Origin: Desulforhopalus sp.
Lineage (GTDB): Bacteria; Desulfobacterota; Desulfobulbia; Desulfobulbales; Desulfocapsaceae
Direction: 5' to 3'
Assembly (NCBI GenBank): GCA_030247675.1
Contig: JAOTRX010000004.1
Span: 178,910-242,909, forward strand
Length of the DNA: 64,000 nt
The translations under genes were made by a program, and so were the position numbers. Positions 1 through 10,191 of the stretch are shown here, piece by piece. The notes below the pieces were generated by a model. It was not told the origin of the DNA and made no database searches. It saw only the letters and a list, made by a program, of their open reading frames with translations. Position 1 is the first letter of the stretch. Every line of letters starts with the position of its first letter.

Positions 1-1038
1 CAGCACCAGTTCACCGGCATGCAGGGACAGTTTGACGCCGGGGTAGTGCCTTTTGAAAAACTCGAACATCTTCATATGCAGGCTGTAATCACGCATCGCC
101 ACATGCCGATTTTCCGGCCCGAGGATGTTGACGCCTACCACCAGCGGCGTCCGTCCGGCAGCGGCAAAAGAGGTGAATAAGCTGCCAAAGACCTGGGCCG
201 GCGGGTTGTTGCGTGACACATAGGTCTGAAAACGCAGCTTGAAGTCTTCATCATCCAGGCCGCTGGCCGCAGCCTCCAGGGATTTTACATAGCCATCAAT
301 CTTGGCAAGGGTTTCGGCATCACCTGCAAGTATGGCGAAGGCCCTGTCCAAGGCCTCATGCATTTGCTGCTCGGGGGTGTTTGCAGTTAAGGGGCCGATG
401 AGCGCAGCTACTTCTCGGTTTTCCACCGACGGCCCGCCCTTCAGCATGGTTTCCAGATAGCTGATGTTCTCATCTTTGGCCCGTACCTTTAACGATTGCA
501 GGCCTTTATTGACATCATAGCCGGACACCGTGCCGAAATAGCCGAAGGTATCGAAAAACTGCTGATCCGGGGCAGGTTGCTGGTGAAAGTGATTGCCATA
601 ATCCTTGTCCGACCAGCGTTGCAGAAGTTCCCGGTAGAAGGCATTGTCATTGCGAACGGCATCGGCACTGGCGCAGGCCTGACGGGCGGCATCGCTTAGT
701 TCCTGCGGTTTTGATTCAATCCGAAACCGCTCGATCTTTAAAGAGGCGTCGGTTGATGTGTATATACAGAAATTCTGGGCCTCCACCCAATCCAGATAGG
801 TTTCGGCATAGATGGCGCCTGAGTAATGATGGTGCACGTCGCCACCCTTCGGTAACATATTGGTAAAGAGGGTCAGCTCAGCGATATTCGGTGTATTGCC
901 GGAAATGAGGTGGGTGTAATGATTGCGTGTAGCGGTGAGATTGTCCCGCAGGCTATTGTCGCTTTTTTCTCTTGCCTCGGCACTGCCAAGCAACAGTGCG
1001 CAACAGAGCACCAGGCAGATCTGTATTGATATTTTCAT
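1..1038 (-). CDS. Secreted adenosine deaminase-like protein (ADGF/CECR1 type), 3'-truncated by window edge
   Basis: The frame is open from an ATG at 1038 to the window edge, giving 346 N-terminal residues; the C-terminus lies outside. A signal peptide is visible (KISIQICLVLCCALLLGSAEA), so the product is probably exported. The metal-binding HxH region reads KGGDVHHHYSGAIY near residue 70, as in the adenosine deaminase superfamily, and the truncated end carries the HAGE motif (KLSLHAGELVL). The long segment between N-terminus and HxH, plus the signal peptide, resembles the secreted ADGF/CECR1 branch rather than cytoplasmic Add. The expected reaction is hydrolytic deamination of adenosine or a related nucleoside outside the cytoplasm, for purine salvage. 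It lies 122 bp downstream of a membrane coiled-coil gene on the same strand. The family call is fairly sure; the substrate is inferred. Confidence 0.8.
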   Translation of the reverse strand, partial: MKISIQICLVLCCALLLGSAEAREKSDNSLRDNLTATRNHYTHLISGNTPNIAELTLFTNMLPKGGDVHHHYSGAIYAETYLDWVEAQNFCIYTSTDASLKIERFRIESKPQELSDAARQACASADAVRNDNAFYRELLQRWSDKDYGNHFHQQPAPDQQFFDTFGYFGTVSGYDVNKGLQSLKVRAKDENISYLETMLKGGPSVENREVAALIGPLTANTPEQQMHEALDRAFAILAGDAETLAKIDGYVKSLEAAASGLDDEDFKLRFQTYVSRNNPPAQVFGSLFTSFAAAGRTPLVVGVNILGPENRHVAMRDYSLHMKMFEFFKRHYPGVKLSLHAGELVL

Positions 1039-1134
1039 AGTAGCAGTTGCCTGGCGCACCATTGTGGAAGGAAGAGGTTTCACCTTGCAAAAAGAAAACC
1101 CCGCTTCATACCGTACAAGGGTGTAAGATTCGTA

Positions 1135-1153
1135 CGAGCAGCCAAACTGCTCG
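1135..1153 (-). terminator. Perfect 7-bp hairpin after the coiled-coil gene
   Basis: CGAGCAG and CTGCTCG flank a 5-nt loop just past the stop codon at 1161. No T-tract follows on the minus strand, so this is more likely an RNA-stabilising or Rho-assisted 3' structure than a classical intrinsic terminator. Confidence 0.3.
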
Positions 1154-1160
1154 ACTCAGT

Positions 1161-2048
1161 TTATCCGCGGATATTACGGATATACGCCTTGGTCAGGGAT
1201 GGATGGCTCTTGATGGTTTTATCAAGAGCTGTTGGCAGTTTGCTGGTTAAATAGTCGTCGATCTGGGTATAGGTCATTTCCTGGTTTATAGCCTCGTCCA
1301 CCGTGCTGCGGAAAAGGTCTTTGTCCCGGTCGTTGTCAATATAGGCGAGGATGCCGGCGGTTGAAGAGGCCTTTTGACTTTGTTCCAGGGCAGCTAATCG
1401 CACCACCAAACCATCGATATCCTTTCTGGTTTGGTTTTGTAGAACCTCAAGTTTGGCGATTTGCCCAATCATTTCCTGATCGGAGCCGGATTGAATTTTG
1501 GCGGTAAGGCCGGCCACCACTTCCTTGATGGCAGTTTCCGAGGCCTGCAATTCGTGGATTGCCGTGCTCAATCCCTCAATTTTTTCCTGGAAAAGGAGGG
1601 CTTCTCCTTCTAATTCCGTGATTTTTCCATTCAACTTCGAGTTGCTTTCCTGCAGATGGTTTATCTCCTGTTTCATCCGGTTGTACACCTCCACATCGAT
1701 AGTTGCAGCAGAATGGTCTTTATCGCAGCATGCCCACGCATTGCAGGATGTTAAAGCGATCTGAGCGAAGTTTTTTTTTAAGTCCGCATACATTTGTCCT
1801 GCCTGATCGGGAGATACCATGGCCACTGCCCCAAGAAAGATTGCAATAAGCGTGGCGATGCAGATACCCAGGCTAACAGTCATTCCGATGACAAAGAGTA
1901 TGGAGTTGCCGATGGCCGAAAGAATGGCCAAAATGCTGCCACCGACGCCGCCCGTTCCCGAGGATGCAGCTATTGACGCCAAGATAATTACCCCCGCAAG
2001 TACCGCGGCGGATTGCTGAAGAGGTCGTTTGAATTGATTATTTTTCAT
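1161..2048 (-). CDS. Membrane-anchored coiled-coil protein, function unknown
   Basis: 295 residues from the ATG at 2048, chosen because a good ribosome-binding site (AGGAG, 2050-2060) precedes it; a longer frame to 2114 lacks one. Two hydrophobic segments (about residues 12-34 and 44-73, glycine-rich between) are followed by a long region with heptad-like spacing (about 130-230), predicted coiled coil, and a charged C-terminal domain. The loop after the second membrane segment has a small cysteine cluster (SCNAWACCDKD). I recognise no family. The topology suggests an inner-membrane protein with a rod-like soluble domain. It could be co-transcribed with the downstream adenosine deaminase gene, but no functional link is visible. 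Confidence 0.65.
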   Translation of the reverse strand: MKNNQFKRPLQQSAAVLAGVIILASIAASSGTGGVGGSILAILSAIGNSILFVIGMTVSLGICIATLIAIFLGAVAMVSPDQAGQMYADLKKNFAQIALTSCNAWACCDKDHSAATIDVEVYNRMKQEINHLQESNSKLNGKITELEGEALLFQEKIEGLSTAIHELQASETAIKEVVAGLTAKIQSGSDQEMIGQIAKLEVLQNQTRKDIDGLVVRLAALEQSQKASSTAGILAYIDNDRDKDLFRSTVDEAINQEMTYTQIDDYLTSKLPTALDKTIKSHPSLTKAYIRNIRG

Positions 2049-2243
2049 TGTATTCTCCTGGAGCAAAAAAATTCTTGGAGGTGCACACTCATTGCGATGA
2101 AAGACCAATAGCACCCGCTTGGTGAAATGTTGGATGATTGGTTTTTCAGTTTTTCAAAAAGCATATCATAAAAGTATTTGATCAACCAAGGATAGTGTCA
2201 AGATGAAAGGTAATATTTTCAATGGAAGGCTTTTGCTTGGAGT

Positions 2244-2277
2244 AATGGGCGGCTGAAAAGATTTCCTGCCGCCCATT
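2244..2277. terminator. Perfect 10-bp inverted repeat between the PPIase and coiled-coil genes
   Basis: AATGGGCGGC (2244-2253) and GCCGCCCATT (2268-2277) form a perfect stem with a 14-nt loop, 22 bp downstream of the PPIase stop codon. The position fits a minus-strand terminator, but there is no U-tract on that strand. Confidence 0.45.
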
Positions 2278-2298
2278 GCTTCGACTATCTATTTTTCA

Positions 2299-3330
<1,032 letters not shown>

Positions 3331-3438
3331 CGATTCTCCTTTTGCAAAGGGTTGAGATTAAAAAAACACCTCCAGAATGCCCGCCGGAGGATGTGTGCTG
3401 TTAGTTATAATCCTTATTTTACAGTACGTTAGTGTTGG

Positions 3439-6400
3439 TCATGGGTGGTTCGGAGGCAGCTGCCGAGGGGGCACGGTGAGTTCCACCGTGAGGGCCAGTT
3501 CCTGGCCGGTGTCGCCAGCGCCGCGAATTATCGTGATTGGTATTGTATCTCCTTTTCGGCAATCGAGCATGGCAATATACAGATCCGTCCTGTCGGTAAC
3601 GGCCGTGCCGTTGATCTCCTTGATAATGTCGCCGACGGCAAGTCCTGCCGCCGCGGCCTTGCCGTGCGGGCTGATCTCGCTGATTTTTAAATAGAATCGG
3701 CCATCCTTCTGCAAGCTGTCGAGAACGATACCGATTTTTGGTGATTCCGGCAGGTCTTGCAGGGTGGCAAGGAAAAAGTAATCGGCAACCTGGTCGAGAT
3801 CGGCGGGAGCGCCGTTATTGTAAAGATTGACCACCGAGGCCTGGCGTACCGGAACTTGCCGGGCAAGACGGGGGGGAATCCCTGAATCTTTCCGGGTATG
3901 TTGCGTTCCGGCAAGAACCACTATTCGGCGTTCGGGATGTATCTTGATATATTCGGCGATATTCGCGGCCATGGTCTCATCCCAGAGGGCTTGGGCCTGA
4001 AGAAAACCGCTGGCCGCCCCCGTGCCGTGTTTGCCTTCGACGTGCATGTCGTGAACCTGGGCAAGCCGCTCGGCATATCCGGGCATGTCCAGGACCCGGT
4101 CTTTCGGCAGCGATCCGAGTATCTCGGGGCTGAGGTCGTCGGTGCCACCGCTGCGGAACACCTCGGTGGTAATCTGCCGGTCAAGATTGAGGCCGATGAT
4201 GGGAATTTTCCGTGATCTGGCGAAGTTGACAATATCCCGGAAGAAACGGTAGTCGTAGTTCCATGCCTGGTAATATCCTGACTCTTTAAGAAAACTCTTC
4301 TCGTCCATTTCTTCGCCGAGGATATAGCGATCAAGAGCTGGTTGCGCCGAGGCGGGAAACATCTCCATGCCGATGGCCAGGAGTGGATTTTTTTTATACA
4401 GGGCCTCGATTATCCGCAGCTGCAGCAGGTGATCGGCAAAGTTTGTATGGGTTTCACCTACGTAGACGACCTGTTGGGTGGCCAGCTGGTCGATGATCCG
4501 GGGGAAGGCGGCAAGCGGCGCGGTGGCCCCACCCCGGGGCAACTCCTCCAGGACGAAGCGCAGGCCGGATTGTACCGGTTGAATACGTTTTACGGTGTTG
4601 CGGCCGCCGGTAAATTCGAGGTAGGAGTATTTTCCGTAATGGCTGAGGCGGCCGATTACCGATGGGGTTGTTTGCGGGTCGCGACTGGTTATCAGCACCG
4701 CGACATGGCCGGGCGACAGCGGATTGCGCCGGACATCGACGATCAGTCCTGCGGCCGAGGCGGGAGGTGGCGGACCGAAGAGAGACCTCGCCGGGGCCTG
4801 GTCGGTGCCGAGAAAGAGCAGGTCCTTGTCGCGCAGGTCCTTGTTGCCAACCTTTTCGGCGGTGGTAACCGTTAAACCCTTGCCGGCAAAGGAGTCAAGG
4901 AGCGGCTGGAATTGAGCCCTATCGCTCTCCCCGGCAAGAATGGCCAGTTTCTTTTCCGAGCCTAAAAAACGTGACCAGACTGGGGGGAATTCTTCGGCGG
5001 CAAGACGCCTTGAAAATGCGTGGTCAGGATCGATGGTGAACTCCAAAGGCCGTTGGTCGAGGCCGATGGAAATCTCGGTGATGAGTTCGCTAATCTCTTT
5101 TTGAACGGTAATTTCTCCACCCGGCGTTTTGATGCGGATAGGCAGGTCGAGGGTGAAGGGTTTGTCGGTGGTCTGACGGAGAGTAAAGCTCAGTGTCGAT
5201 CCCTTGCTGGCTGCTGCCACCTCGATATTCTCCACCGCCAGGGCCGGAATATCAGCCCTCTCCAGGCGTTCGTTAAAAAATGTATGCAGGTCGAATTTTG
5301 CCACTGCTGCAAAGCTTGTCCGTAGATCGTCCCAACCGGCTGAACGGTCTCGATAGGTGGCATAAAAGTGCCGCAGACCGGCAGTGAATGCCTGGCTGCC
5401 GATTTTTTCCCGCAGTTCATAAAAAAATAATGAGCCGCGATTGTAGCCGACCGCCCGTTTTGCCTCGGCCATGGTCTGGGTATGGCTGGCCGAGGCGAAG
5501 GACCGTAACAGAATGGCCCCGTCCTGACCGGCGTAGCTGAGATACCGGGTGATTGTCTCATTGCGGTCGGCGATGCCTTCGCCGGCCTCCTCCCGGTAAG
5601 CGTGGTCGGCAAGAAACGCCGTCAGCCCCTCACACCAGTTACCGCTGGCAGGATCAACCTGCACTGCGTTGCCAAACCAGGAGTGGACGATTTCGTGGCC
5701 GAGGGAGGTGGCCTTGATAAAGGGCAGGCGCAGCACCGTTTGTCCGAGCAGGGTGAAGGTCGGGATGCCGTAGCCGGTCGGCAGGCGGTTGGCGACGATG
5801 GCGTAGTGGTTGTAGGGATAGGGGCCGATTTCCCGCTCATAGCGGTTGAGATACTCGGCCGCCGCCTGGAGATAGCCGTCGGCAAGCTCGGCATCTTCCG
5901 GGAAGAACAGCGAATAGACAAAAAGGTTCTCACGTACCTGCCGTTTGTGTATGGTGTACGGACCAGCGGCAAAATGGATAGCGGTTACCGGTTTTTGGTA
6001 TACCGACTGGACTGTATTGCCCTTTTCAGCGAGGGGAAAGGTGTCGGATTCGGTGATTGCCTTGAAACGGTCGGGCAGGCTGGCGGTGAGTTTAAAGCGC
6101 ATCGGCTGATCGGGCAGGGGATGCCAGTCGGTGTTCAGTGAAATCCCTGAATGGCTGATGAGATTGTCTTCCTCACCTTCCACTGTTTTGCTGTAGGAAA
6201 GAGTGAGCCACCGTTTGCTGCTTGAGGCAGGAAGGATCAGGACGTCGCTCAGGTCAGGGATCTCGCTTGCCAGGCCGGTTTCGTCGCGGAGCTGGGCGCT
6301 GGTCACCGTCATTCGCGGAAAGGAAAGGATCAACCGTTGTCCCGGCAGAATGGTCAGTTTGGCAGTGCCGCTGAGCTTGCCTGACTGTTCTCCAGGAGTA

Positions 6401-6510
6401 AAGGTAAGCGACAGCTCATAGTCGGCTACTGCTGATTCAGCGGCGCGAAGCGGCAGGGCAAGGGCTGTCAGAATGAATAAAGCAGTTATCAGGAGCACGG
6501 AACGTTTCAT
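3439..6510 (-). CDS. Periplasmic M1-family metallopeptidase / ChaN-like / PDZ fusion
   Basis: 1023 residues with an N-terminal signal peptide (1-23). The first half resembles M1 aminopeptidases: the zinc site HEIVHSWFG lies at 272-280 and a probable third ligand Glu at 294 in WCEGL, 17 rather than the textbook 18 residues after the second His. A Rossmann-like segment follows (about 520-610). Residues about 672-890 match the ChaN/Tiki-like family, with GETH at 685-688 and the distal LAGTQHTRKDSGIP at 866-879; related proteins bind haem or act as metalloproteases. Residues about 925-1015 form a PDZ domain (GLAVGDIIKEING). The protein is exported and probably processes peptides or binds a ligand in the envelope. 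M1 and PDZ assignments are firm, ChaN good, function open. No convincing ribosome-binding site precedes the start. Confidence 0.85.
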   Translation of the reverse strand: MKRSVLLITALFILTALALPLRAAESAVADYELSLTFTPGEQSGKLSGTAKLTILPGQRLILSFPRMTVTSAQLRDETGLASEIPDLSDVLILPASSSKRWLTLSYSKTVEGEEDNLISHSGISLNTDWHPLPDQPMRFKLTASLPDRFKAITESDTFPLAEKGNTVQSVYQKPVTAIHFAAGPYTIHKRQVRENLFVYSLFFPEDAELADGYLQAAAEYLNRYEREIGPYPYNHYAIVANRLPTGYGIPTFTLLGQTVLRLPFIKATSLGHEIVHSWFGNAVQVDPASGNWCEGLTAFLADHAYREEAGEGIADRNETITRYLSYAGQDGAILLRSFASASHTQTMAEAKRAVGYNRGSLFFYELREKIGSQAFTAGLRHFYATYRDRSAGWDDLRTSFAAVAKFDLHTFFNERLERADIPALAVENIEVAAASKGSTLSFTLRQTTDKPFTLDLPIRIKTPGGEITVQKEISELITEISIGLDQRPLEFTIDPDHAFSRRLAAEEFPPVWSRFLGSEKKLAILAGESDRAQFQPLLDSFAGKGLTVTTAEKVGNKDLRDKDLLFLGTDQAPARSLFGPPPPASAAGLIVDVRRNPLSPGHVAVLITSRDPQTTPSVIGRLSHYGKYSYLEFTGGRNTVKRIQPVQSGLRFVLEELPRGGATAPLAAFPRIIDQLATQQVVYVGETHTNFADHLLQLRIIEALYKKNPLLAIGMEMFPASAQPALDRYILGEEMDEKSFLKESGYYQAWNYDYRFFRDIVNFARSRKIPIIGLNLDRQITTEVFRSGGTDDLSPEILGSLPKDRVLDMPGYAERLAQVHDMHVEGKHGTGAASGFLQAQALWDETMAANIAEYIKIHPERRIVVLAGTQHTRKDSGIPPRLARQVPVRQASVVNLYNNGAPADLDQVADYFFLATLQDLPESPKIGIVLDSLQKDGRFYLKISEISPHGKAAAAGLAVGDIIKEINGTAVTDRTDLYIAMLDCRKGDTIPITIIRGAGDTGQELALTVELTVPPRQLPPNHP

Positions 6511-6645
6511 GGAAGAGTAGGCATAAAATGGTTGGCAGATTGGCGGAAAGGGTGTTCTTTCAACGCCTTTGACCCCATATGGTACTCATGAATTGGCTTT
6601 CGTGCTAAGAAAAATTCCCGCAGGCGGGAACAGGATATCTTCGCG

Positions 6646-8367
6646 GTGATAGCAGTGCACAAACAACAGACAAAGGAATCTATTAAGATAGTCGGCATCA
6701 ATGCCCGGTATAGCCATTCTTGCCTGGCCCTTTTCTATGTCCGCAATGAACTGGAAAAGAACTGCCCGACCATGGCGGGCGATATATGCCAGTTTACCAT
6801 CAACGACAATTACTACGAGATGGTGATCAGGCTCAGCGCCGGCAGCCCTCGCTATGTCTTCTTCTCGGCGGCGATCTGGAACAGCAGCCTCGTCGAACGC
6901 CTCACCCGCGACCTGGGAATCTGCCTGCCGGACTGCCGGGTTGTCATTGGCGGTCCCCAGGCAGCGGTCCTCGCCGGGCGACTGGGACCGGACAGGTGCA
7001 CGGTCGTGCTCGGGGAGATTGAGGGCCTTGGCGGCGAATTTTACCGCGATCTGCAGGAAGGGACGCTTCAGCCTTCCTATACCGGGGGATTTTTCTCCCT
7101 GCCGAATCGCGGCTTTGCCTACCCTTATCGGGAGGACGATTTTACGCTGCATCTGGCCAACCGGCATATCTATTATGAAAGCTCCAGAGGCTGCCCGTTC
7201 AGTTGCAGCTATTGCCTGTCCGCCGCCGAAACGGGCTTGTACCATAAGGAAATGACGGTGGTGGAGGAGGAACTGCGCCAGATCCTCAGCCATAGGCCGA
7301 AGGTGGTACGGTTTATCGATCGTACCTTTAACGACCGTCCCGACCGGGCACTGGCGATCTGGCGGTTTTTAGCAGCCGAGGGTGGCGAAACCCTCTTTCA
7401 TTTCGAGATGGCCCCGGACCGTTTTACCGAGGAGATGTTTGTCTTTCTGCAGGGGCTGCCTCCCGGTCGTTTCCAGTTCGAGCTTGGCATTCAATCAACT
7501 CACCCGGCAACCCTGGCGGCGGTCAACAGGCGTGTCGATCCGATTGAGGCGGGAGAAACCATTGCCCGGCTGGCCAGTGCCGACAACATCCATCTCCATG
7601 TTGATCTCATCCTCGGCCTGCCCTTTGAGACGCGGGAGACCTTTGCTCGTTCCTTCCGGGACGTCTACGCCATGGGCGCACACTACATCCAGATGGGCCT
7701 GTTGAAGATCCTGCCCGACACCCCAATCTACAGGGATGCCGAGGAATTTGCCTACCGTTTTTGCGCCGAGCCGCCCTACGCGGTCCTCGCCAATAAGTGG
7801 ATGGATCATGCAGCACTTGGTGAATTGTACTGGTTCTCGGAGGTTGTCGAGAAATTCATGAATAATCGGTATTTTGTCAGTTTGTGGCGATATCTGCGAC
7901 GGCGCGGAGAAGATGTCTTTGCCTTTTTCCAGCGTGTCCTGGAGCTTTGCCGTAATCGCAATTTCTTTCAGCTGGCGGCGACCCAGGAATTGCTGTGTAC
8001 CATTCTCGTCCAGCTGGCCAGCGAACGTGCCGACGGCCCCGTCCTCGTTGAACTCCTGCGTTATGACTGGCTGCGTTGCGGTTTCCGGTTTTTGCCGGAT
8101 TGCCTGGGAGAGACAGCCTTCTTGGAGCCTCCGGAAACGACCCGCTCGGCCCTGTACCAGACCCTGCCGGGCGAGTTGACCGGGATGTACACCCCGGCCG
8201 GTCGCAATCACTTCTTTCGCAAATCCTTTTTCCTGCGGTTTTCCGCTAAGGCGCTTGCCGAGATTGGACTGCCGGTGGAAACAAGATCTGCTTGTTTGTG
8301 CTTTCTTGCCGAGAAGGAGCCCGGCCTCTTCGGTTATACCAAGGTCTTGATACTCCCATCCACTTGA
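6646..8367 (+). CDS. B12-binding radical SAM protein (DUF4080-like C-terminus)
   Basis: 573 residues from a GTG at 6646, with a weak AGGA about 10 nt upstream; a slightly different start is possible. Residues about 13-135 resemble a cobalamin-binding Rossmann domain (VIGGPQA loop, LGEIEG). The radical SAM cluster motif is C183-x3-C187-x2-C190 (GCPFSCSYC), followed by a TIM-barrel core containing FELGIQS and DLILGLPFET. The C-terminal 200 residues resemble the DUF4080 extension. Such proteins reductively cleave S-adenosylmethionine and often methylate or rearrange unreactive carbons. The substrate cannot be read from the sequence. Neighbours (an M1 fusion upstream on the other strand, serA downstream) give no hint. 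Confidence 0.85.
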   Translation: MIAVHKQQTKESIKIVGINARYSHSCLALFYVRNELEKNCPTMAGDICQFTINDNYYEMVIRLSAGSPRYVFFSAAIWNSSLVERLTRDLGICLPDCRVVIGGPQAAVLAGRLGPDRCTVVLGEIEGLGGEFYRDLQEGTLQPSYTGGFFSLPNRGFAYPYREDDFTLHLANRHIYYESSRGCPFSCSYCLSAAETGLYHKEMTVVEEELRQILSHRPKVVRFIDRTFNDRPDRALAIWRFLAAEGGETLFHFEMAPDRFTEEMFVFLQGLPPGRFQFELGIQSTHPATLAAVNRRVDPIEAGETIARLASADNIHLHVDLILGLPFETRETFARSFRDVYAMGAHYIQMGLLKILPDTPIYRDAEEFAYRFCAEPPYAVLANKWMDHAALGELYWFSEVVEKFMNNRYFVSLWRYLRRRGEDVFAFFQRVLELCRNRNFFQLAATQELLCTILVQLASERADGPVLVELLRYDWLRCGFRFLPDCLGETAFLEPPETTRSALYQTLPGELTGMYTPAGRNHFFRKSFFLRFSAKALAEIGLPVETRSACLCFLAEKEPGLFGYTKVLILPST

Positions 8368-8673
8368 CGGGAAGTTCACCTGTCTTGTCGGCCAAAGGCT
8401 CTTTCATACCGACATTCTGGAAAAAAGTTGACCTCCGCTAAGGGCGGTATATAGTAGACGGCTTGTTCAGCGGAGGGCTAATTTTTCCTCCGAGCCTTTT
8501 ACTAAATGGCCTTTTCGCCCAAGCTCTGCGTTATGCTCAAAATTTTATCCTCGGAATATTAACCATATGCCTGCGGTAAAATTTTTTCGCATGCCTTGAT
8601 CTTCGACGAAAATTCTCATTTTGCAAAAGGCTCTCCCTTAAAACGTTTTGCCAACTTAACCAGGAGATATCCC
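8368..8673. other. 306-bp intergenic region upstream of serA
   Basis: No credible coding sequence. The one clear structure is a perfect 8-bp inverted repeat, CCTCCGCT (8432-8439) with AGCGGAGG (8469-8476), followed closely by TTTTT at 8482-8486. It could be the terminator of the radical SAM gene or part of a serA leader. The 29-nt loop is long for a terminator. It matches no riboswitch I recognise. Confidence 0.4.
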
Positions 8674-9858
8674 ATGTCCCAATATAAAGTGAAGAAGATC
8701 AATAATATAGCCAAGGAAGGCCTGCGGCTGTTCGGAAAAAATTTTGCTGTTTCCGCCGAGGAAAAAAACCCCGACGGCATCGTCCTGCGCAGTTCACAGT
8801 TGAATGTCGATGACTATCCGGAGCTGCTGGCCGTTGCTCGCGCCGGAGCCGGTACCAATAATATCAATGTCGCCCGGGCGACCGAGAAGGGCATCTGCGT
8901 TTTCAATACCCCGGGTGCCAATGCCAATGCTGTGGTCGATCTGGTTTTTCCGATGATCGGTGTATGGAAAAGAAATATCTACCGGGGTATCGATTTCTGT
9001 AAATCCCTCGCCACCATGGACCCTGCCAAGGTCAGCGGCGAGGTCGAGGCGAGGAAAAGTGCCTTTAAGGGCGAAGAGATCGCTGGCAAGACCCTGGGAG
9101 TCATCGGCCTTGGGCAGATCGGTGTCCGTCTCGCCAACGGCGGGGTATTCAGGTATATGCACGTCAACGGTTTTGATCCCGCCCCGGCACTTGCCAACAT
9201 CCACCAGCTGTCTCCTGAGGTACGCATCTGCCGGTCAATCCGCGATGCCGTGGAAGATGCCGACATCGTCAGTCTGCATCTGCCCTTGAATGACCGGACC
9301 CGCAATCTGGTCAACAAGGAATTCATCGCCCGAATGAAAAAGGGCGCGGTGCTGGTTAACTACTCACGCGGGCCGATTGTCGAAGAGCAGGCAGTTATCG
9401 AGGCCCTGGACAATGGCGATCTCGACGCCTATCTCTGCGATTTCCCAACACCCGCCCTGGTCAAGCACGCCAAGGTACTGACAACGCCGCATCTTGGCGC
9501 CTCGACCGCCGAGTCGGAGGGAAATTGTGCCACCATGGCGGTAAAAGAGCTGTCGAATTATCTGCAATACGGCAACGTCGAACACAGTGTCAACTTTCCC
9601 AATATCGAAGCAACCCCCGCCGATAAGGTGCAATCCCGGCTTATTGTTATCAATCGTGATGTACCTGGGATGATTGCCTTTGTCTCTAATATCTTCGGGA
9701 ACAACCACCTCAATATCGCCAGTTATTTGAACCAGTCAAACGGCACGGTGGGATATAATATCATCGATGTGGAATCGGCGATTCCTCCGGTCATCGTTGA
9801 ACAAATATTGAAAAATTCGGATGTTATCCGCACCAGGGTAATCACCTTCAACAAATAG
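8674..9858 (+). CDS. serA: D-3-phosphoglycerate dehydrogenase (short ACT-domain form)
   Basis: 394 residues. The ATG at 8674 has an AGGAG site 9 nt upstream and gives the usual N-terminus; an in-frame extension to 8596 has none. The NAD-binding loop GLGQIG is at 145-150, the substrate-binding Arg at 232 (NYSRGPIV) and the catalytic His at 273 (PHLGAST). Residues about 318-394 form an ACT domain, the usual site of serine feedback binding. The enzyme oxidises 3-phosphoglycerate to 3-phosphohydroxypyruvate, the first step of serine biosynthesis in the cytoplasm. Length and layout fit the roughly 390-residue form of anaerobes. The gene is flanked by hairpins, suggesting a single-gene transcript. 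Confidence 0.93.
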   Translation: MSQYKVKKINNIAKEGLRLFGKNFAVSAEEKNPDGIVLRSSQLNVDDYPELLAVARAGAGTNNINVARATEKGICVFNTPGANANAVVDLVFPMIGVWKRNIYRGIDFCKSLATMDPAKVSGEVEARKSAFKGEEIAGKTLGVIGLGQIGVRLANGGVFRYMHVNGFDPAPALANIHQLSPEVRICRSIRDAVEDADIVSLHLPLNDRTRNLVNKEFIARMKKGAVLVNYSRGPIVEEQAVIEALDNGDLDAYLCDFPTPALVKHAKVLTTPHLGASTAESEGNCATMAVKELSNYLQYGNVEHSVNFPNIEATPADKVQSRLIVINRDVPGMIAFVSNIFGNNHLNIASYLNQSNGTVGYNIIDVESAIPPVIVEQILKNSDVIRTRVITFNK

Positions 9859-9874
9859 CGGTGACATTCATCCG

Positions 9875-9903
9875 GGAGGGCGGTATAAAAAATACAACCC
9901 TCC
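9875..9903 (+). terminator. Hairpin downstream of serA
   Basis: GGAGGG (9875-9880) pairs with CCCTCC (9898-9903), with an inner GTAT/ATAC stem (9883-9886 with 9892-9895). It lies 17 bp after the serA stop. No T-tract follows, so the efficiency as an intrinsic terminator is doubtful. Confidence 0.4.
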
Positions 9904-10113
9904 TGTCTCGTGCTATTGTGGGAAACTTGCAGTGAAGGGGATGAATTGCTGCAGTAGGGTTCAAATTATTGTACAATTCCGGCCCAGTAGACGACCTGCT
10001 GCGAATGCCTATTTTTTTAAATTGTTGAATATATTGACATATAAATTCATGCCAAGAGTTGGCACAGTATATGCTATAGGGAATATGCTTTATCTTTTCT
10101 CTCTTTTCTCCTG

Positions 10114-10149
10114 GAAAAACCGGACTTCTGCGCGGGGGTCCGGTTTTTC
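10114..10149. terminator. Strong bidirectional-type intrinsic terminator
   Basis: A 12-bp stem, GAAAAACCGGAC (10114-10125) with GTCCGGTTTTTC (10138-10149), has a 12-nt loop. Its A-rich left and T-rich right arms allow termination in either direction. It lies between serA and the DUF362 gene, so it probably ends serA read-through; the rest of 9859-10191 shows nothing else. Confidence 0.75.
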
Positions 10150-10191
10150 ACTTTTCACAGAACGCAGTTTCCCTCTTTTTCCCTTGAACTG

